A DNA stretch of 64,000 nucleotides, taken from CAVOGJ01 sp963700865 (GTDB taxonomy: Bacteria > Planctomycetota > Planctomycetia > Pirellulales > Pirellulaceae). Under the pieces are notes generated by a model, which made no database searches, had not been told where the DNA came from, and saw only the letters and a list, made by a program, of their open reading frames with translations. Both the position numbers and the translations under genes were made by a program. The stretch covers positions 1-64,000 of the forward strand of contig CAVOZC010000007.1 of assembly GCA_963700865.1 (NCBI GenBank). Reading direction: 5' to 3'. The first letter of the stretch is position 1. Each line of letters opens with the position of its first letter. Shown here one piece after another: positions 35,705 to 44,029 of the stretch.

Positions 35705-36637
35705 TCACGACACCTGGTCCAGGATCGCCGCCGCCGTTTCCTCGGGTGGCGGATCGCCAGCCAGGTCGACAAAGCGGCACTCGCACAGACCGCGGAACCA
35801 GGTGCCCTGGCGTTTCGCGAAGCGGCGAGTTCGCAGCTTGACGCGCTCCTGAGCTGACATGAGGTCGCAGGCTCCGGACAGATATTCGATGCCTTCGCGG
35901 TAGCCGACCGCCTGGCTGGCGGTGCGGCTGAGCGCGCCGAACTTCCGCCGCAAGTGCCGAATCTCGTCAAGCAGTCCGATCTCAAACATGCGTTCGACGC
36001 GGCGTTCGATCCGTTCATGCAACGCCGACTTGTCCCATGACAGGGCAAAAACGCGACAGTCGTTGGCTGGCACGCCTTCCTCAAAATGCAGTTGCAGATG
36101 ACTGAGCGGTTTCCCGGTGTGCTTGTAGACCTCCAGCGCCCGAATAATCCGTCGCACGTCGCCGGGCGGGAGCTTGTCCGCCGCCAGCGGATCGACTTGC
36201 CGCAATCGTTCATGCAGGACTCCGATGCCCAGCCGTTCTGCTTCCTCGCGAACGGATTTACGGAATTCCCAATCGGCCGGGGGACCTTCGTCCAGGCCGC
36301 GGAGGAGGGCCTTCAGATAGAGCGGTGTGCCTCCTACGAACAGCACCTGTTTGCCCCGGTCGTGAATTTCCGCAGCCACCCGATGGGCAGCCTGCAGGTA
36401 ATTTGCCAGGCTGAATTCCTCGTCGGCATCGACAATATCGAGCAGATGGTGAGGCACCACGGCTTGCTCCGCGACGGATGGCTTGGCGGTCCCAATATCC
36501 ATGTCCCGGTAAATCGACATGGAATCGAGAGAAATGATCTCGGCATTCAATCGTTCGGCGAGGGCCAGGCCGACCCGAGTTTTGCCGCTGGCCGTGGGGC
36601 CCGTGAGGAACCAACAATCCTGAATCGGTGCATACAT
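35705..36637 (-). CDS. miaA: tRNA dimethylallyltransferase MiaA
   Basis: 310 residues, full length. MiaA adds the isopentenyl group to A37 of UNN-reading tRNAs. The P-loop is GPTASGKTRVGLA (about residues 13-20). It is followed by IISLDSMSIYRDMDIGTAKP, the Asp/Ser substrate-binding block (here DSMSIYRDM where many bacteria have DSxQVYRGM), then HHLLDIVDADEEFSLANY, FVGGTPLYLKALLRG, DVRRIIRALEVYKHTGKP and the C-terminal FAKRQGTWFR. Divergent from hisE with 280 bp between them; aspS lies downstream on the same strand, so the two tRNA genes may form one unit. Confidence 0.96.
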   Translation of the reverse strand: MYAPIQDCWFLTGPTASGKTRVGLALAERLNAEIISLDSMSIYRDMDIGTAKPSVAEQAVVPHHLLDIVDADEEFSLANYLQAAHRVAAEIHDRGKQVLFVGGTPLYLKALLRGLDEGPPADWEFRKSVREEAERLGIGVLHERLRQVDPLAADKLPPGDVRRIIRALEVYKHTGKPLSHLQLHFEEGVPANDCRVFALSWDKSALHERIERRVERMFEIGLLDEIRHLRRKFGALSRTASQAVGYREGIEYLSGACDLMSAQERVKLRTRRFAKRQGTWFRGLCECRFVDLAGDPPPEETAAAILDQVS

Positions 36638-36917
36638 GTCGTGATGGGTGGTGTCGCGGAGTGAACGGTGTCGCGGAGTGAATTTCTTGCGGCGGCCGCT
36701 GGAGGGAAAGCAGCAGCCTGGCAGGTCCGAGGCTGCCCTTTCCAGCGAGGACCGCGATTGTCGGCCGCCGATTCACGCCTTACGATGGGCCTCCTAGCGT
36801 ACGATGCGGGCGGGGATCGATCCTCCTCGGTCCTGGGCAAATAACCGCACGTGATTCCCGTCACCACGCACCTCGATTCTCGCATGCCGGCCGCAGAGCG
36901 AATAGGGCCGATCAGCC

Positions 36918-37265
36918 ATGACAAATGACTTGCCAATATTGGCGGAGCTGATGCGCGTCATCCAGGATCGCAAAGCGCATCCACCGGCCCGCTCTTACAC
37001 GACCCGACTGTTCGCAGGTGGCGTCGCCAGCATTGGCGCCAAGTTGCTGGAGGAGTCTCAAGAGTTGATCGACGCGGCGAATGAGGTCCACGGCCCTGCG
37101 AGAGACGCCCACGTGGCGCATGAAGCGGCCGACCTGATCTACCACCTTCTCGTCATGTTGTCCCATTGTGATGTCGACTTGGCGACTGTCGAGTCGACGC
37201 TCGCGGCGCGGTTTGGTGTTTCGGGGCTGGACGAAAAGGCGAATCGTCGGCCTCGGCCTTCCTGA
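36918..37265 (+). CDS. hisE: Phosphoribosyl-ATP diphosphatase HisE
   Basis: 115 residues, the size of a stand-alone HisE, which removes pyrophosphate from PR-ATP in step two of histidine synthesis. It shows the MazG-like helical fold signatures: ELMRVIQDRKAHPPARSYTT, GAKLLEESQELIDAA with the metal-binding Glu pair, and AHEAADLIYHLLVMLSHCDV. HisG, the preceding enzyme of the pathway, is encoded 57 bp downstream on the same strand, so this is a two-gene histidine operon. hisI is not in the window. Confidence 0.94.
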   Translation: MTNDLPILAELMRVIQDRKAHPPARSYTTRLFAGGVASIGAKLLEESQELIDAANEVHGPARDAHVAHEAADLIYHLLVMLSHCDVDLATVESTLAARFGVSGLDEKANRRPRPS

Positions 37266-37322
37266 ACCTCTCTCACCGCCGATCGGGACCACGTGCCGCG
37301 ATTGGCAGGAAACATCCCACTT

Positions 37323-38180
37323 ATGACCGAACGAAATTTGCGGCTGGGTGTCCCCAGCAAAGGGCGCTTGGCCGAGCAGGCGACCAGTTTGTTGCGGCAA
37401 GCCGGACTGAGTTTTCGGCGACCCGACCGAAGTCTCTTCGCCCGCGTCCGCGAGATTCCGGTCGATGTCACGTTTCTCCGCACGGATGATATCCCGGTGC
37501 TCTGCGGCGAGGGTGCCATTGATATGGGCATCACCGGCAGCGATCTCGTCCTCGAGTCCCAAGCCGATGTCCGCGAGCGGTTGGCGCTGGGCATCGGTCG
37601 CTGTCGCCTGGCGATTTGCGTGGCCGATGACAGCTCGATCGCGGCGGCCCGCGACCTGGACGGATGCCGCATCGCCACCACGTTTCCCCATGCCACCAGC
37701 GAATACCTGCGGACCCATCAAGCCACGGCCCGCCTGGTGCGGCTCTCGGGCTCCGTGGAGATCATGATCGCCCTGGGTGTCGCCGACGCCATCGTGGACC
37801 TCGTCGAGACGGGGAGCACGCTGGCGGCAAATCGGCTGCGTGTGCTGGACGAAATCGGCCAATTCGAAACGGTCTTGATCCAGAGTCCCGCCTGTGCCGA
37901 TACGGGGCTTGCGGATCGTGTTGTGCGGCGGTTGGAAGGAGTCGTCATCGCTCGCAGTTATTCGCTGCTGGAATATAACGTCCCACGGGACAAGCTGGCG
38001 GCAGCCGAAGCGATCACGCCCGGCTTTGATTCTCCAACCATCAGCTCGCTGGAGGATCGCCGCTGGTGTGCCGTGAGGGTGATGGTCGAAAAAACGCAAC
38101 TGATCGAAGTCATGGAGCGACTGGAGGCATTGGGAGCCAGTGCGATTCTGGAAACCGAGATCGCCAATTGTCGCCTGTGA
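37323..38180 (+). CDS. hisG: ATP phosphoribosyltransferase HisG, long form
   Basis: 285 residues from ATG 37323 (MTERNLRLGVPSKGRLAEQA). The ten residues encoded upstream in frame do not look conserved. It catalyses the first committed step of histidine synthesis (ATP plus PRPP). The catalytic core contains DIPVLCGEGAIDMGITGSDL and the PRPP loop region LGVADAIVDLVETGSTLAAN. The extra C-terminal domain (CAVRVMVEKTQLIEVMERLE to the end) is the ACT-like regulatory domain of long-form HisG, so HisZ should not be needed and histidine feedback inhibition is likely. Directly behind hisE. Confidence 0.96.
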   Translation: MTERNLRLGVPSKGRLAEQATSLLRQAGLSFRRPDRSLFARVREIPVDVTFLRTDDIPVLCGEGAIDMGITGSDLVLESQADVRERLALGIGRCRLAICVADDSSIAAARDLDGCRIATTFPHATSEYLRTHQATARLVRLSGSVEIMIALGVADAIVDLVETGSTLAANRLRVLDEIGQFETVLIQSPACADTGLADRVVRRLEGVVIARSYSLLEYNVPRDKLAAAEAITPGFDSPTISSLEDRRWCAVRVMVEKTQLIEVMERLEALGASAILETEIANCRL

Positions 38181-38499
38181 AGTCTGGGGGCACGGAAATG
38201 CGTCCCCGAATTCGGCTTGTCCGTGGCAGTCTTGGCAAACTGCGTATTCAGTAGGGCCTTCGCAGCCGTAGCGATCGTATCTTTTTTCGCAGCGGTACCG
38301 GTCATCCGTCTTGATCTTCCTTCCTTGTTCCCCGTAAGCTGAGCGAGCCGATGAAGCATCTCTGACGTCCAATCTCCGAATGAAGACGGCACGGAGCCAC
38401 TTGGGTGACCTTCGGGTGATCTGGTGAGTCTCGAATGTTGAAGCACGACTCGCAATGACGCGAGTCTTCGTGGGACGCTAACGCCAAGGAGCTGGGCGC
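38181..38499. other. Intergenic region after hisG
   Basis: 319 bp. Only Arg/Ser-rich minus-strand ORFs cross it, with no domain. No repeat or terminator stands out. It should carry the promoter of the 69-residue gene and SpoU gene downstream. Confidence 0.4.
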
Positions 38500-38709
38500 A
38501 TGACGCGAGACCATCGGACCCTCATCCCCGATAACTGGGACGCGGAGGTCTTCGAAAAGATTCGCAAGCAACAAAAGCCGATTCTGCCCACTTCCGGTGA
38601 CCGGAAGGCGCGGCGAAGCGCTCGCGAAACGCCGGCCTCCCGCAAGATCAAGAAAGTTATCTCCAATCTGGGTGGCATGCACCGCCGTCGTCGCCGAAAA
38701 ATCTACTAG
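38500..38709 (+). CDS. Small basic protein of unknown function
   Basis: 69 residues (MTRDHRTLIPDNWDAEVFEK...). The first half is mixed-charge and helical, and the second half is strongly basic, ending MHRRRRRKIY. Amino-acid composition is protein-like rather than the Arg/Pro noise common in this GC-rich window. It sits 35 bp before the SpoU methyltransferase gene on the same strand, so it may share its transcript. AAGGAG lies just upstream of the ATG region (38488-38493), which supports translation. I do not recognise it; an RNA- or ribosome-associated role would be a guess from charge and neighbour. Confidence 0.55.
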   Translation: MTRDHRTLIPDNWDAEVFEKIRKQQKPILPTSGDRKARRSARETPASRKIKKVISNLGGMHRRRRRKIY

Positions 38710-38744
38710 CGGCGTATTGGCAACGATGCCTGTCCAAGCGTCTC

Positions 38745-39278
38745 ATGGCAGCGACAGGTGGGCCGGCCTTTTCCATGGCGGATGATTTTCAACACCTGCG
38801 TCATAAGCCTCCTTTGCCGTTGGAAAGGCCTCGCGCGCTGGTGATCGCCGTGCCTGCTATGCAGAGTCAAGTCAACCTCGCGCGCATTGTTCGCACGGCG
38901 GGTTGCCTGGCGGTGGAACGAGTCATTGTGGGTGGCAAGGGGACCGTTGATCGCAAGATCGCACGTGATGCCATGGACCACGTGAGCGTCGAGGCACACC
39001 GCTCGCTCCCCCCCGTGCTCAAGCGACTCAAGGAACAAGGTTTTGCCATCGTCGGCCTGGAACAGACGACGAACTCAGTGACGATCTATGATTTCGGCTT
39101 TCCCCGCCAGACGGTACTCGTCGTGGGCCACGAACGCCATGGAATTACCGATGACATCCTTAGAGTCCTGGATCATGTTGTGGAAATTCCCATGCATGGT
39201 CTGCCCCACAGTCTGAATGCGGCGACCGCGACCGCCATGGCGATGTACGAATACTGTCGGCAGTTCCCCCGCGGCTGA
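38745..39278 (+). CDS. SpoU/TrmH-family RNA methyltransferase
   Basis: 177 residues (MADDFQHLRHKP at 38775 is an alternative start). The SPOUT knot motifs are present: motif 1 in MQSQVNLARIVRTAGCLAVE with the conserved Asn-x4-Arg, motif 2 in VLVVGHERHGITDDIL, and motif 3 in VEIPMHGLPHSLNAATATAM. It would use S-adenosylmethionine to 2'-O-methylate a ribose in tRNA or rRNA. The length fits the minimal TrmL/TrmH type without an extra RNA-binding domain. The exact target is not clear. Followed 36 bp later by the first of three inverted-repeat elements. Confidence 0.9.
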   Translation: MAATGGPAFSMADDFQHLRHKPPLPLERPRALVIAVPAMQSQVNLARIVRTAGCLAVERVIVGGKGTVDRKIARDAMDHVSVEAHRSLPPVLKRLKEQGFAIVGLEQTTNSVTIYDFGFPRQTVLVVGHERHGITDDILRVLDHVVEIPMHGLPHSLNAATATAMAMYEYCRQFPRG

Positions 39279-39314
39279 ACGCGTCGTCCCCGAAGTCGCC
39301 AGACTTTGTCAAGA

Positions 39315-39510
39315 CCCACCTTTCCCGAGCGTCGTTTAACCGTCAGCCAGAAGAAATCGCGGGGAGAAACGCGGTCGGAGGGAAGTGGCTGCCGCGATTT
39401 CTGGCGGCGTACGCGCGTACGCCGCCGAAGCATGCCGGTGCGTGACAACGCGTGGTGCGATGTTCGCGGCATGCTTCTGTGGCTAACGGTTTAACATGGA
39501 AAAAGGTGGG
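39315..39510 (+). mobile_element. 196-bp MITE-like element, copy 1 of a tandem triplet
   Basis: Ends CCCACCTTTCCCGAGCG and GAAAAAGGTGGG. Near-terminal inverted pair GTTTAACCGTCAGCCAGAAG / CTGTGGCTAACGGTTTAAC. Inner hairpins: GAAATCGCGG with CCGCGATTTC, and GAAGCATGCCG with CGGCATGCTTC. A perfect 24-bp palindrome sits at 39403-39426. No coding capacity. Confidence 0.9.
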
Positions 39511-39602
39511 TAACGACAAGGTCGCCCGACTTTGGACCGAGCGCCTGGTGACCGCTCGAAATGAGGGTTGCCCGTCGCCGAGCACGCCAGACATTGGCAT
39601 GA

Positions 39603-39798
39603 CCCACCTTTCCCGAGCGTCGTTTAACCGTCAGCCAGAAGAAATCGCGGGGAGAAACGCGATCGGAGGGAAGTGGCTGCCGCGATTTCTGGCGGCGTAC
39701 GCGCGTACGCCGCCGAAGCATGCCGGTGCGTGACAACGCGTGGTGCGATGTTCGCGGCATGCTTCTGTGGCTAACGGTTTAACATGGAAAAAGGTGGG
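39603..39798 (+). mobile_element. 196-bp MITE-like element, copy 2
   Basis: Nearly identical to copy 1, 288 bp further on, with the same ends and hairpins. The 92-bp spacer that follows is also repeated after copy 1 (GTCGCCCGACTTTGGA and CTGGTGACCGCTCGAAATGA in both), so the whole 288-bp unit was duplicated. Confidence 0.9.
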
Positions 39799-39891
39799 TA
39801 ACGACAAGGTCGCCCGACTTTGGACACGAGCGCCTGGTGACCGCTCGAAATGAGGGTTGCCCGTAGCCGAGCACGCCAGACATTGGCATGA

Positions 39892-40087
39892 CCCACCTTT
39901 CACGAGCGTCGTTTAACCGTCAGCCAGAAGAAATCGCGGGGAGAAACGCGATCGGAGGGAAGTGGCTGCCGCGATTTCTGGCGGCGTACGCGCGTACGCC
40001 GCCGAAGCATGCCGGTGCGTGACAACGCGTGGTGCGATGTTCGCGGCATGCTTCTGTGGCTAACGGTTTAACATGGAAAAAGGTGGG
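39892..40087 (+). mobile_element. 196-bp MITE-like element, copy 3
   Basis: Starts 289 bp after copy 2. Differs by a few bases (CCCACCTTTCACGAGCG at the left end). It is followed by GTCGCCAGACTTTG at 40098-40111. The same 14-mer precedes copy 1 at 39295-39308, so it flanks the whole array. Confidence 0.9.
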
Positions 40088-40305
40088 TAACGACAAGGTC
40101 GCCAGACTTTGGACCGAGCGTTGTGGAAGGACTGTGGCTGGAAGCCCCAGCCACGAAGACCGACGGATGGTTCCGACGACACGTGAGGAGCCAGTCCCCA
40201 GCGCCTCGCCTCCGTCGTTTCTTGTCGCCGATGGCCATGCTACAGTAGGTTCGCCGTGCACGTGGCTGGACGGCGTTCAAACCCCATCGGCCGATCAAGG
40301 ATTCT

Positions 40306-42240
40306 GTGATGCGCCGCAGCCTGCCCTGCGTTTTGTTGTTCATGCTCTGCGAGGGGCTTCTCGGAACGAATTCGACGCCGGCCCAGGAGTCTCAATCGCC
40401 GCCGCGCTTTATCGCCACGCGCGAGTACCTGCAGGAGCACTTCACGAAGTACGAATACGCCCTTGAAATGCGGGACGGCGTCAAGCTGTTTACCGCGGTC
40501 TACGCGCCAAAGGATGACTCGAAAACCTATCCGATCTTGCTCACGCGCACGCCCTACGGCCTGAAACCCTATGGAGAGGACCGGTTTCCGGAACCTGCCG
40601 CCGGGCCCTTGATGTATTACGCCAACGAGCCCTTCATTTTTGTGTTTCAGGATGTTCGCGGCCGCAATGGTTCGGAAGGCACGTTTGAACATGTCCGACC
40701 TCATCGCCCCCGTAAACGGGGCAAGGAAATCGACGAGAGTACCGACACGTATGACACGATCGACTGGTTGGTCAAGCACCTGCCGCAGTGCAATGGACGT
40801 GTGGGAATGATCGGCACTTCCTATCCGGGCTTCTACGCGGCAGCGGGTATGATTGATGCCCATCCGGCACTCAAGTGTGTTTCGCCACAGGCACCGGTCA
40901 GCGACTGGTTCATCGGTGATGATTTTCGCCACAACGGCGCGTTTTACCTGGCACACGCCTTTCGCTTCCTGTCCTACTTTGGCCAGCGGTTGGAGCATCC
41001 TCTGCGTCAGAGTCCCACGGAATTCGATTTTCAGACGCCCGACGGCTACGAGTTCTATCTGAAATTTGGGCGGCTCGCCGACGCCCGGCAGAATCATCTG
41101 TCGACCGATATCGATTTCTGGCAGGAGATCATCGAGCACGATACGTACGACGAGTTTTGGAGGGCCCGTAATATCTTGCCGCACCTGCGGGCGATTCGAC
41201 CGGCCGTCATGACGGTGGGTGGCTGGTACGACGCGGAGGATCTCTACGGTCCGCTGCATGTCTACCGGTCGGTCGAAGCACAGTCGCCCGCCGCCTTCAA
41301 CATGCTTGTCATGGGGCCGTGGTACCACGGTGGGTGGCACCGTTCCGAGGGAGACCGCCTGGGAGACGTCGAGTTTCATCAAAAAACGTCGCAATATTAT
41401 CGTGATCAGATCGAATTGCCGTTCCTCAGGCACTTTCTGCAGGACGGGCCGAACCCTCACTTGCCGGAGGCCTATCTGTTCGAGACGGGAGCCAACCAAT
41501 GGCGGCGCTTCGATACCTGGCCGCCTAGCTCGGCGCAAACCAGGCGGCTCTATTTTCACCCCGACGGGCGGTTGAGCCTGGACGCGCCCCAGAGCGACTC
41601 GGCCGATTCCTTCGATCAGTACATCAGTGATCCGCACAAACCGGTTCCGTGTATCCCCAACATTGCGATCGGGATGACGAGGGAGCACATGGTGGATGAC
41701 CAGCGTTTTGCTTCGTCCCGAACCGACGTCCTGGTGTATGCAAGCGATCCTCTGGAATCCGACATGACGCTGGCCGGAGAAATTCGACCGAGCCTGTTTG
41801 TCTCCACGTCGGGTACCGCGAGTGATTGGGTGGTGAAACTGATCGATGTCTATCCGGGTGATTTTCCCAATCCGGATCCGAATCCAAAGGGCCTGGAGAT
41901 GGGTGGCTATCAACAGCTCGTCCGCGGCGAGGCGATGCGAGGTCGATTTCGCAACAGCTTCGAGCGTCCCGAACCGTTCGAGCCGGGGAAGGTGGCGAAA
42001 GTCGAGTATGTCATGCCCGATGTGTTGCACACCTTTCGCCGAGGTCACCGCATCATGGTCCACGTGCAGAGTTCCTGGTTCCCCCTGATTGATCGAAATC
42101 CGCAAACCTACGTCCGTATCCACGAGGCGCAGCCGGAGGACTATCAAAAGGCTACCCAGCGCGTCTATCGATCGGCGGCACTGCCGTCCCACGTGCAAAT
42201 CCAAACCTGGCAGCCGGCGTCGCCAGAGTCGACACCATGA
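40306..42240 (+). CDS. CocE/NonD-family alpha/beta hydrolase (X-Pro peptidase-like)
   Basis: 644 residues. Start at GTG 40306 or ATG 40309 (MRRSLPCVLLFMLCEGLL), a signal peptide, so exported. The alpha/beta-hydrolase domain has the nucleophile Ser in GMIGTSYPGFYAA, the Asp in MTVGGWYDAEDL and the His in MGPWYHGGWHRSEGD. VFQDVRGRNGSEGTFE is the oxyanion and Arg-Gly block of this family. The C-terminal jelly-roll domain begins near residue 480 (TDVLVYASDPLESDMTLAGE), matching the X-Pro dipeptidyl-peptidase C-terminal domain. Known members cleave cocaine, cephalosporin side chains or X-Pro peptides; the natural substrate here is unknown. Its TGA overlaps the ATG of the sulfatase gene (ATGA), so the two are translationally coupled. 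Confidence 0.93.
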   Translation: MMRRSLPCVLLFMLCEGLLGTNSTPAQESQSPPRFIATREYLQEHFTKYEYALEMRDGVKLFTAVYAPKDDSKTYPILLTRTPYGLKPYGEDRFPEPAAGPLMYYANEPFIFVFQDVRGRNGSEGTFEHVRPHRPRKRGKEIDESTDTYDTIDWLVKHLPQCNGRVGMIGTSYPGFYAAAGMIDAHPALKCVSPQAPVSDWFIGDDFRHNGAFYLAHAFRFLSYFGQRLEHPLRQSPTEFDFQTPDGYEFYLKFGRLADARQNHLSTDIDFWQEIIEHDTYDEFWRARNILPHLRAIRPAVMTVGGWYDAEDLYGPLHVYRSVEAQSPAAFNMLVMGPWYHGGWHRSEGDRLGDVEFHQKTSQYYRDQIELPFLRHFLQDGPNPHLPEAYLFETGANQWRRFDTWPPSSAQTRRLYFHPDGRLSLDAPQSDSADSFDQYISDPHKPVPCIPNIAIGMTREHMVDDQRFASSRTDVLVYASDPLESDMTLAGEIRPSLFVSTSGTASDWVVKLIDVYPGDFPNPDPNPKGLEMGGYQQLVRGEAMRGRFRNSFERPEPFEPGKVAKVEYVMPDVLHTFRRGHRIMVHVQSSWFPLIDRNPQTYVRIHEAQPEDYQKATQRVYRSAALPSHVQIQTWQPASPESTP

Positions 42241-43778
42241 GCGGCTGTGACCCGGTCCCGCTTGCTGGCTGGATGATCCTGGCGGTGGGGATGATCATGG
42301 GGCACGGGATAGCATCCCGGGCGATGGCAGCGGAACGCCCTAATTTCCTGCTGATCGTGACCGACGACCAGGCTACCGATACCCTCCGGGCCTATGGGAA
42401 TTCGGACTGCCATACCCCGCATATCGATCGCCTGGCCCGCGAAGGCATGGTCCTGCTTGACGCCCATCACATGGGGTCCTGGTCCGGCGCTGTCTGTTTG
42501 CCATCGCGGACGATGATCATGACCGGTCGGAGCCTGTGGCGGATTCCCGGCGCGCCAACCATGCCGTCTGCCGCAGGTGGGAACTCGTCGGTCCCCGCCG
42601 TGGTGCGGACGTGCCTGCCGGCACTGTTTCGCGAGGTGGGTTACGCCACCTTTCGTACGTGCAAACGCAGCAATACGTTTGCTCCCGCCAACGAGCGGTT
42701 TGCCGTCCGCTGGGAGGCCGACAAACGAGGCAGCACTGCCGAGTCGGGCAGCGCGTGGCATGCGGATCGGGCCCTCGATTTCCTCGCTGAACGCGCCAGC
42801 AGGAACGACCGGGCTCCGTTCCTGATGTTCCTGGGTTTTTCGCATCCCCACGATCCCCGGCATGGGCCGCCTGAGCTGATGGCGAAGTACGGGGCGGTCG
42901 AGGCTCTTTCGCCGCCCCCCTCGGCGAATCCCGCAGCACCCCCTTTGCCGACGAATTATCTGCCGCGGCACCCTTTTCCCCACGGACATCCCGGACTGCG
43001 CGATGAAACGCAAGTCGCCGGCGTCGGCACTGATCGCTCGGCGACCACCATCCGCAATGAGCTCGGTCGCGAATACGCCTGCATCGAAAATATCGACCGC
43101 CAGATCGGCCGTGTGCTGGACCGCCTGACAGCAACGGGGGAGTTGCAGCGAACGTTTGTCATCTTCACCGCCGACCATGGGATTGCCGTTGGCCGACATG
43201 GGTTGGTTGGCAAACAAAATCTGTACGAGCACACTTGGCGAGTGCCGCTGATCGTGCGTGGGCCCGGTATTCGAGCCGGTAGCGAGGCAGCAGGCTTCGT
43301 ATATTTGCTCGACCTGCTGCCCACGCTGTGCGACCTGGCAGGCATGGAAATCCCGGCCGAACTTGAGGGGCGAAGCTTTCGTCCCGTCCTGGAAGGCAAG
43401 CAAACGCACCTGCGGGAGGTACTCTACGGCGTCTACTGCGGTGGGACGAAACCGGGTATCCGCAGCGTCAAGACCCCGGGTTGGAAGCTGATCAAATACG
43501 ACGTGCTCGAAGGAGCCGTCCGCCAGACGCAGCTATTTCACTTGGCGGAGAATCCGCGGGAATTGCTAGAAGAGCACCAAGCCGCCGGCGTGATCGCGGC
43601 GACCCATCATGTGCCGGAGCGGCCGCAGGTGAACCTGGCCGACGATCCTCGCTATCGGGAAGAGCGTCAAGAACTGGAAGCGCTGCTGCTGGCCGAGCAG
43701 CAGCGGTGGGGCGATCCGTATCGTCTGTGGGATCAGCCTCCACAAGACGCGGCCCCCATCCTGCTGGAAGGCCCCTGA
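42237..43778 (+). CDS. Cysteine-type sulfatase
   Basis: 513 residues. A signal peptide ([20 protein letters not shown]) is followed by [20 protein letters not shown], with the metal-binding Asp pair. The active-site motif is [12 protein letters not shown] (C-x-P-S-R), whose Cys must become formylglycine. Further metal and substrate blocks are [14 protein letters not shown] and [38 protein letters not shown] and the C-terminal WKLIKYDV are standard for planctomycete sulfatases acting on sulfated polysaccharides. The ATG lies inside the stop of the CocE-like gene. The FGE-like protein at 19-20 kb lacks the catalytic Cys pair, so the activating enzyme is probably encoded elsewhere. Confidence 0.94.
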   Translation: MSGCDPVPLAGWMILAVGMIMGHGIASRAMAAERPNFLLIVTDDQATDTLRAYGNSDCHTPHIDRLAREGMVLLDAHHMGSWSGAVCLPSRTMIMTGRSLWRIPGAPTMPSAAGGNSSVPAVVRTCLPALFREVGYATFRTCKRSNTFAPANERFAVRWEADKRGSTAESGSAWHADRALDFLAERASRNDRAPFLMFLGFSHPHDPRHGPPELMAKYGAVEALSPPPSANPAAPPLPTNYLPRHPFPHGHPGLRDETQVAGVGTDRSATTIRNELGREYACIENIDRQIGRVLDRLTATGELQRTFVIFTADHGIAVGRHGLVGKQNLYEHTWRVPLIVRGPGIRAGSEAAGFVYLLDLLPTLCDLAGMEIPAELEGRSFRPVLEGKQTHLREVLYGVYCGGTKPGIRSVKTPGWKLIKYDVLEGAVRQTQLFHLAENPRELLEEHQAAGVIAATHHVPERPQVNLADDPRYREERQELEALLLAEQQRWGDPYRLWDQPPQDAAPILLEGP

Positions 43779-44029
43779 CCGACCCCGCATGGCATGCGGC
43801 TGCGGGTGCATGCGCTCCCTCGGTCGCGGTTCGTGGTCGAATTGCAAAAGCACGCCGCTCGTGGTCTACTTTTCGATTCGATTCCCCGCTGTCACCCCAT
43901 CACGAGCGAAACGACCCTCGCTTTTTCCACCGGTCCGCCAGGCGGAGGACGCCCGTCGCGGGACCGGGCTTGGCGGTTTGCCGTCGGATCAAGCGTGGCG
44001 CAGTTCGCGTGGAATTGTATCGAGAAGGC

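Noticed and set aside
38302..38682. Minus-strand ORF opposite the 69-residue gene
   Set aside because: No domain, and the plus-strand small ORF has an AAGGAG upstream and gene-like composition.
39306..40466. Repeated ORFs (MVRCSRHASVANGLTW and MPRTSHHALSRTGML types) in the triplet array
   Set aside because: Identical ORFs in each element copy follow from the repeat, lack start signals and are Arg/His-rich without a fold.
40240..42204. 654-residue minus-strand ORF opposite the CocE-like gene
   Set aside because: It is a shadow of the hydrolase in a GC-rich sequence; the plus strand has the full catalytic triad and signal peptide.
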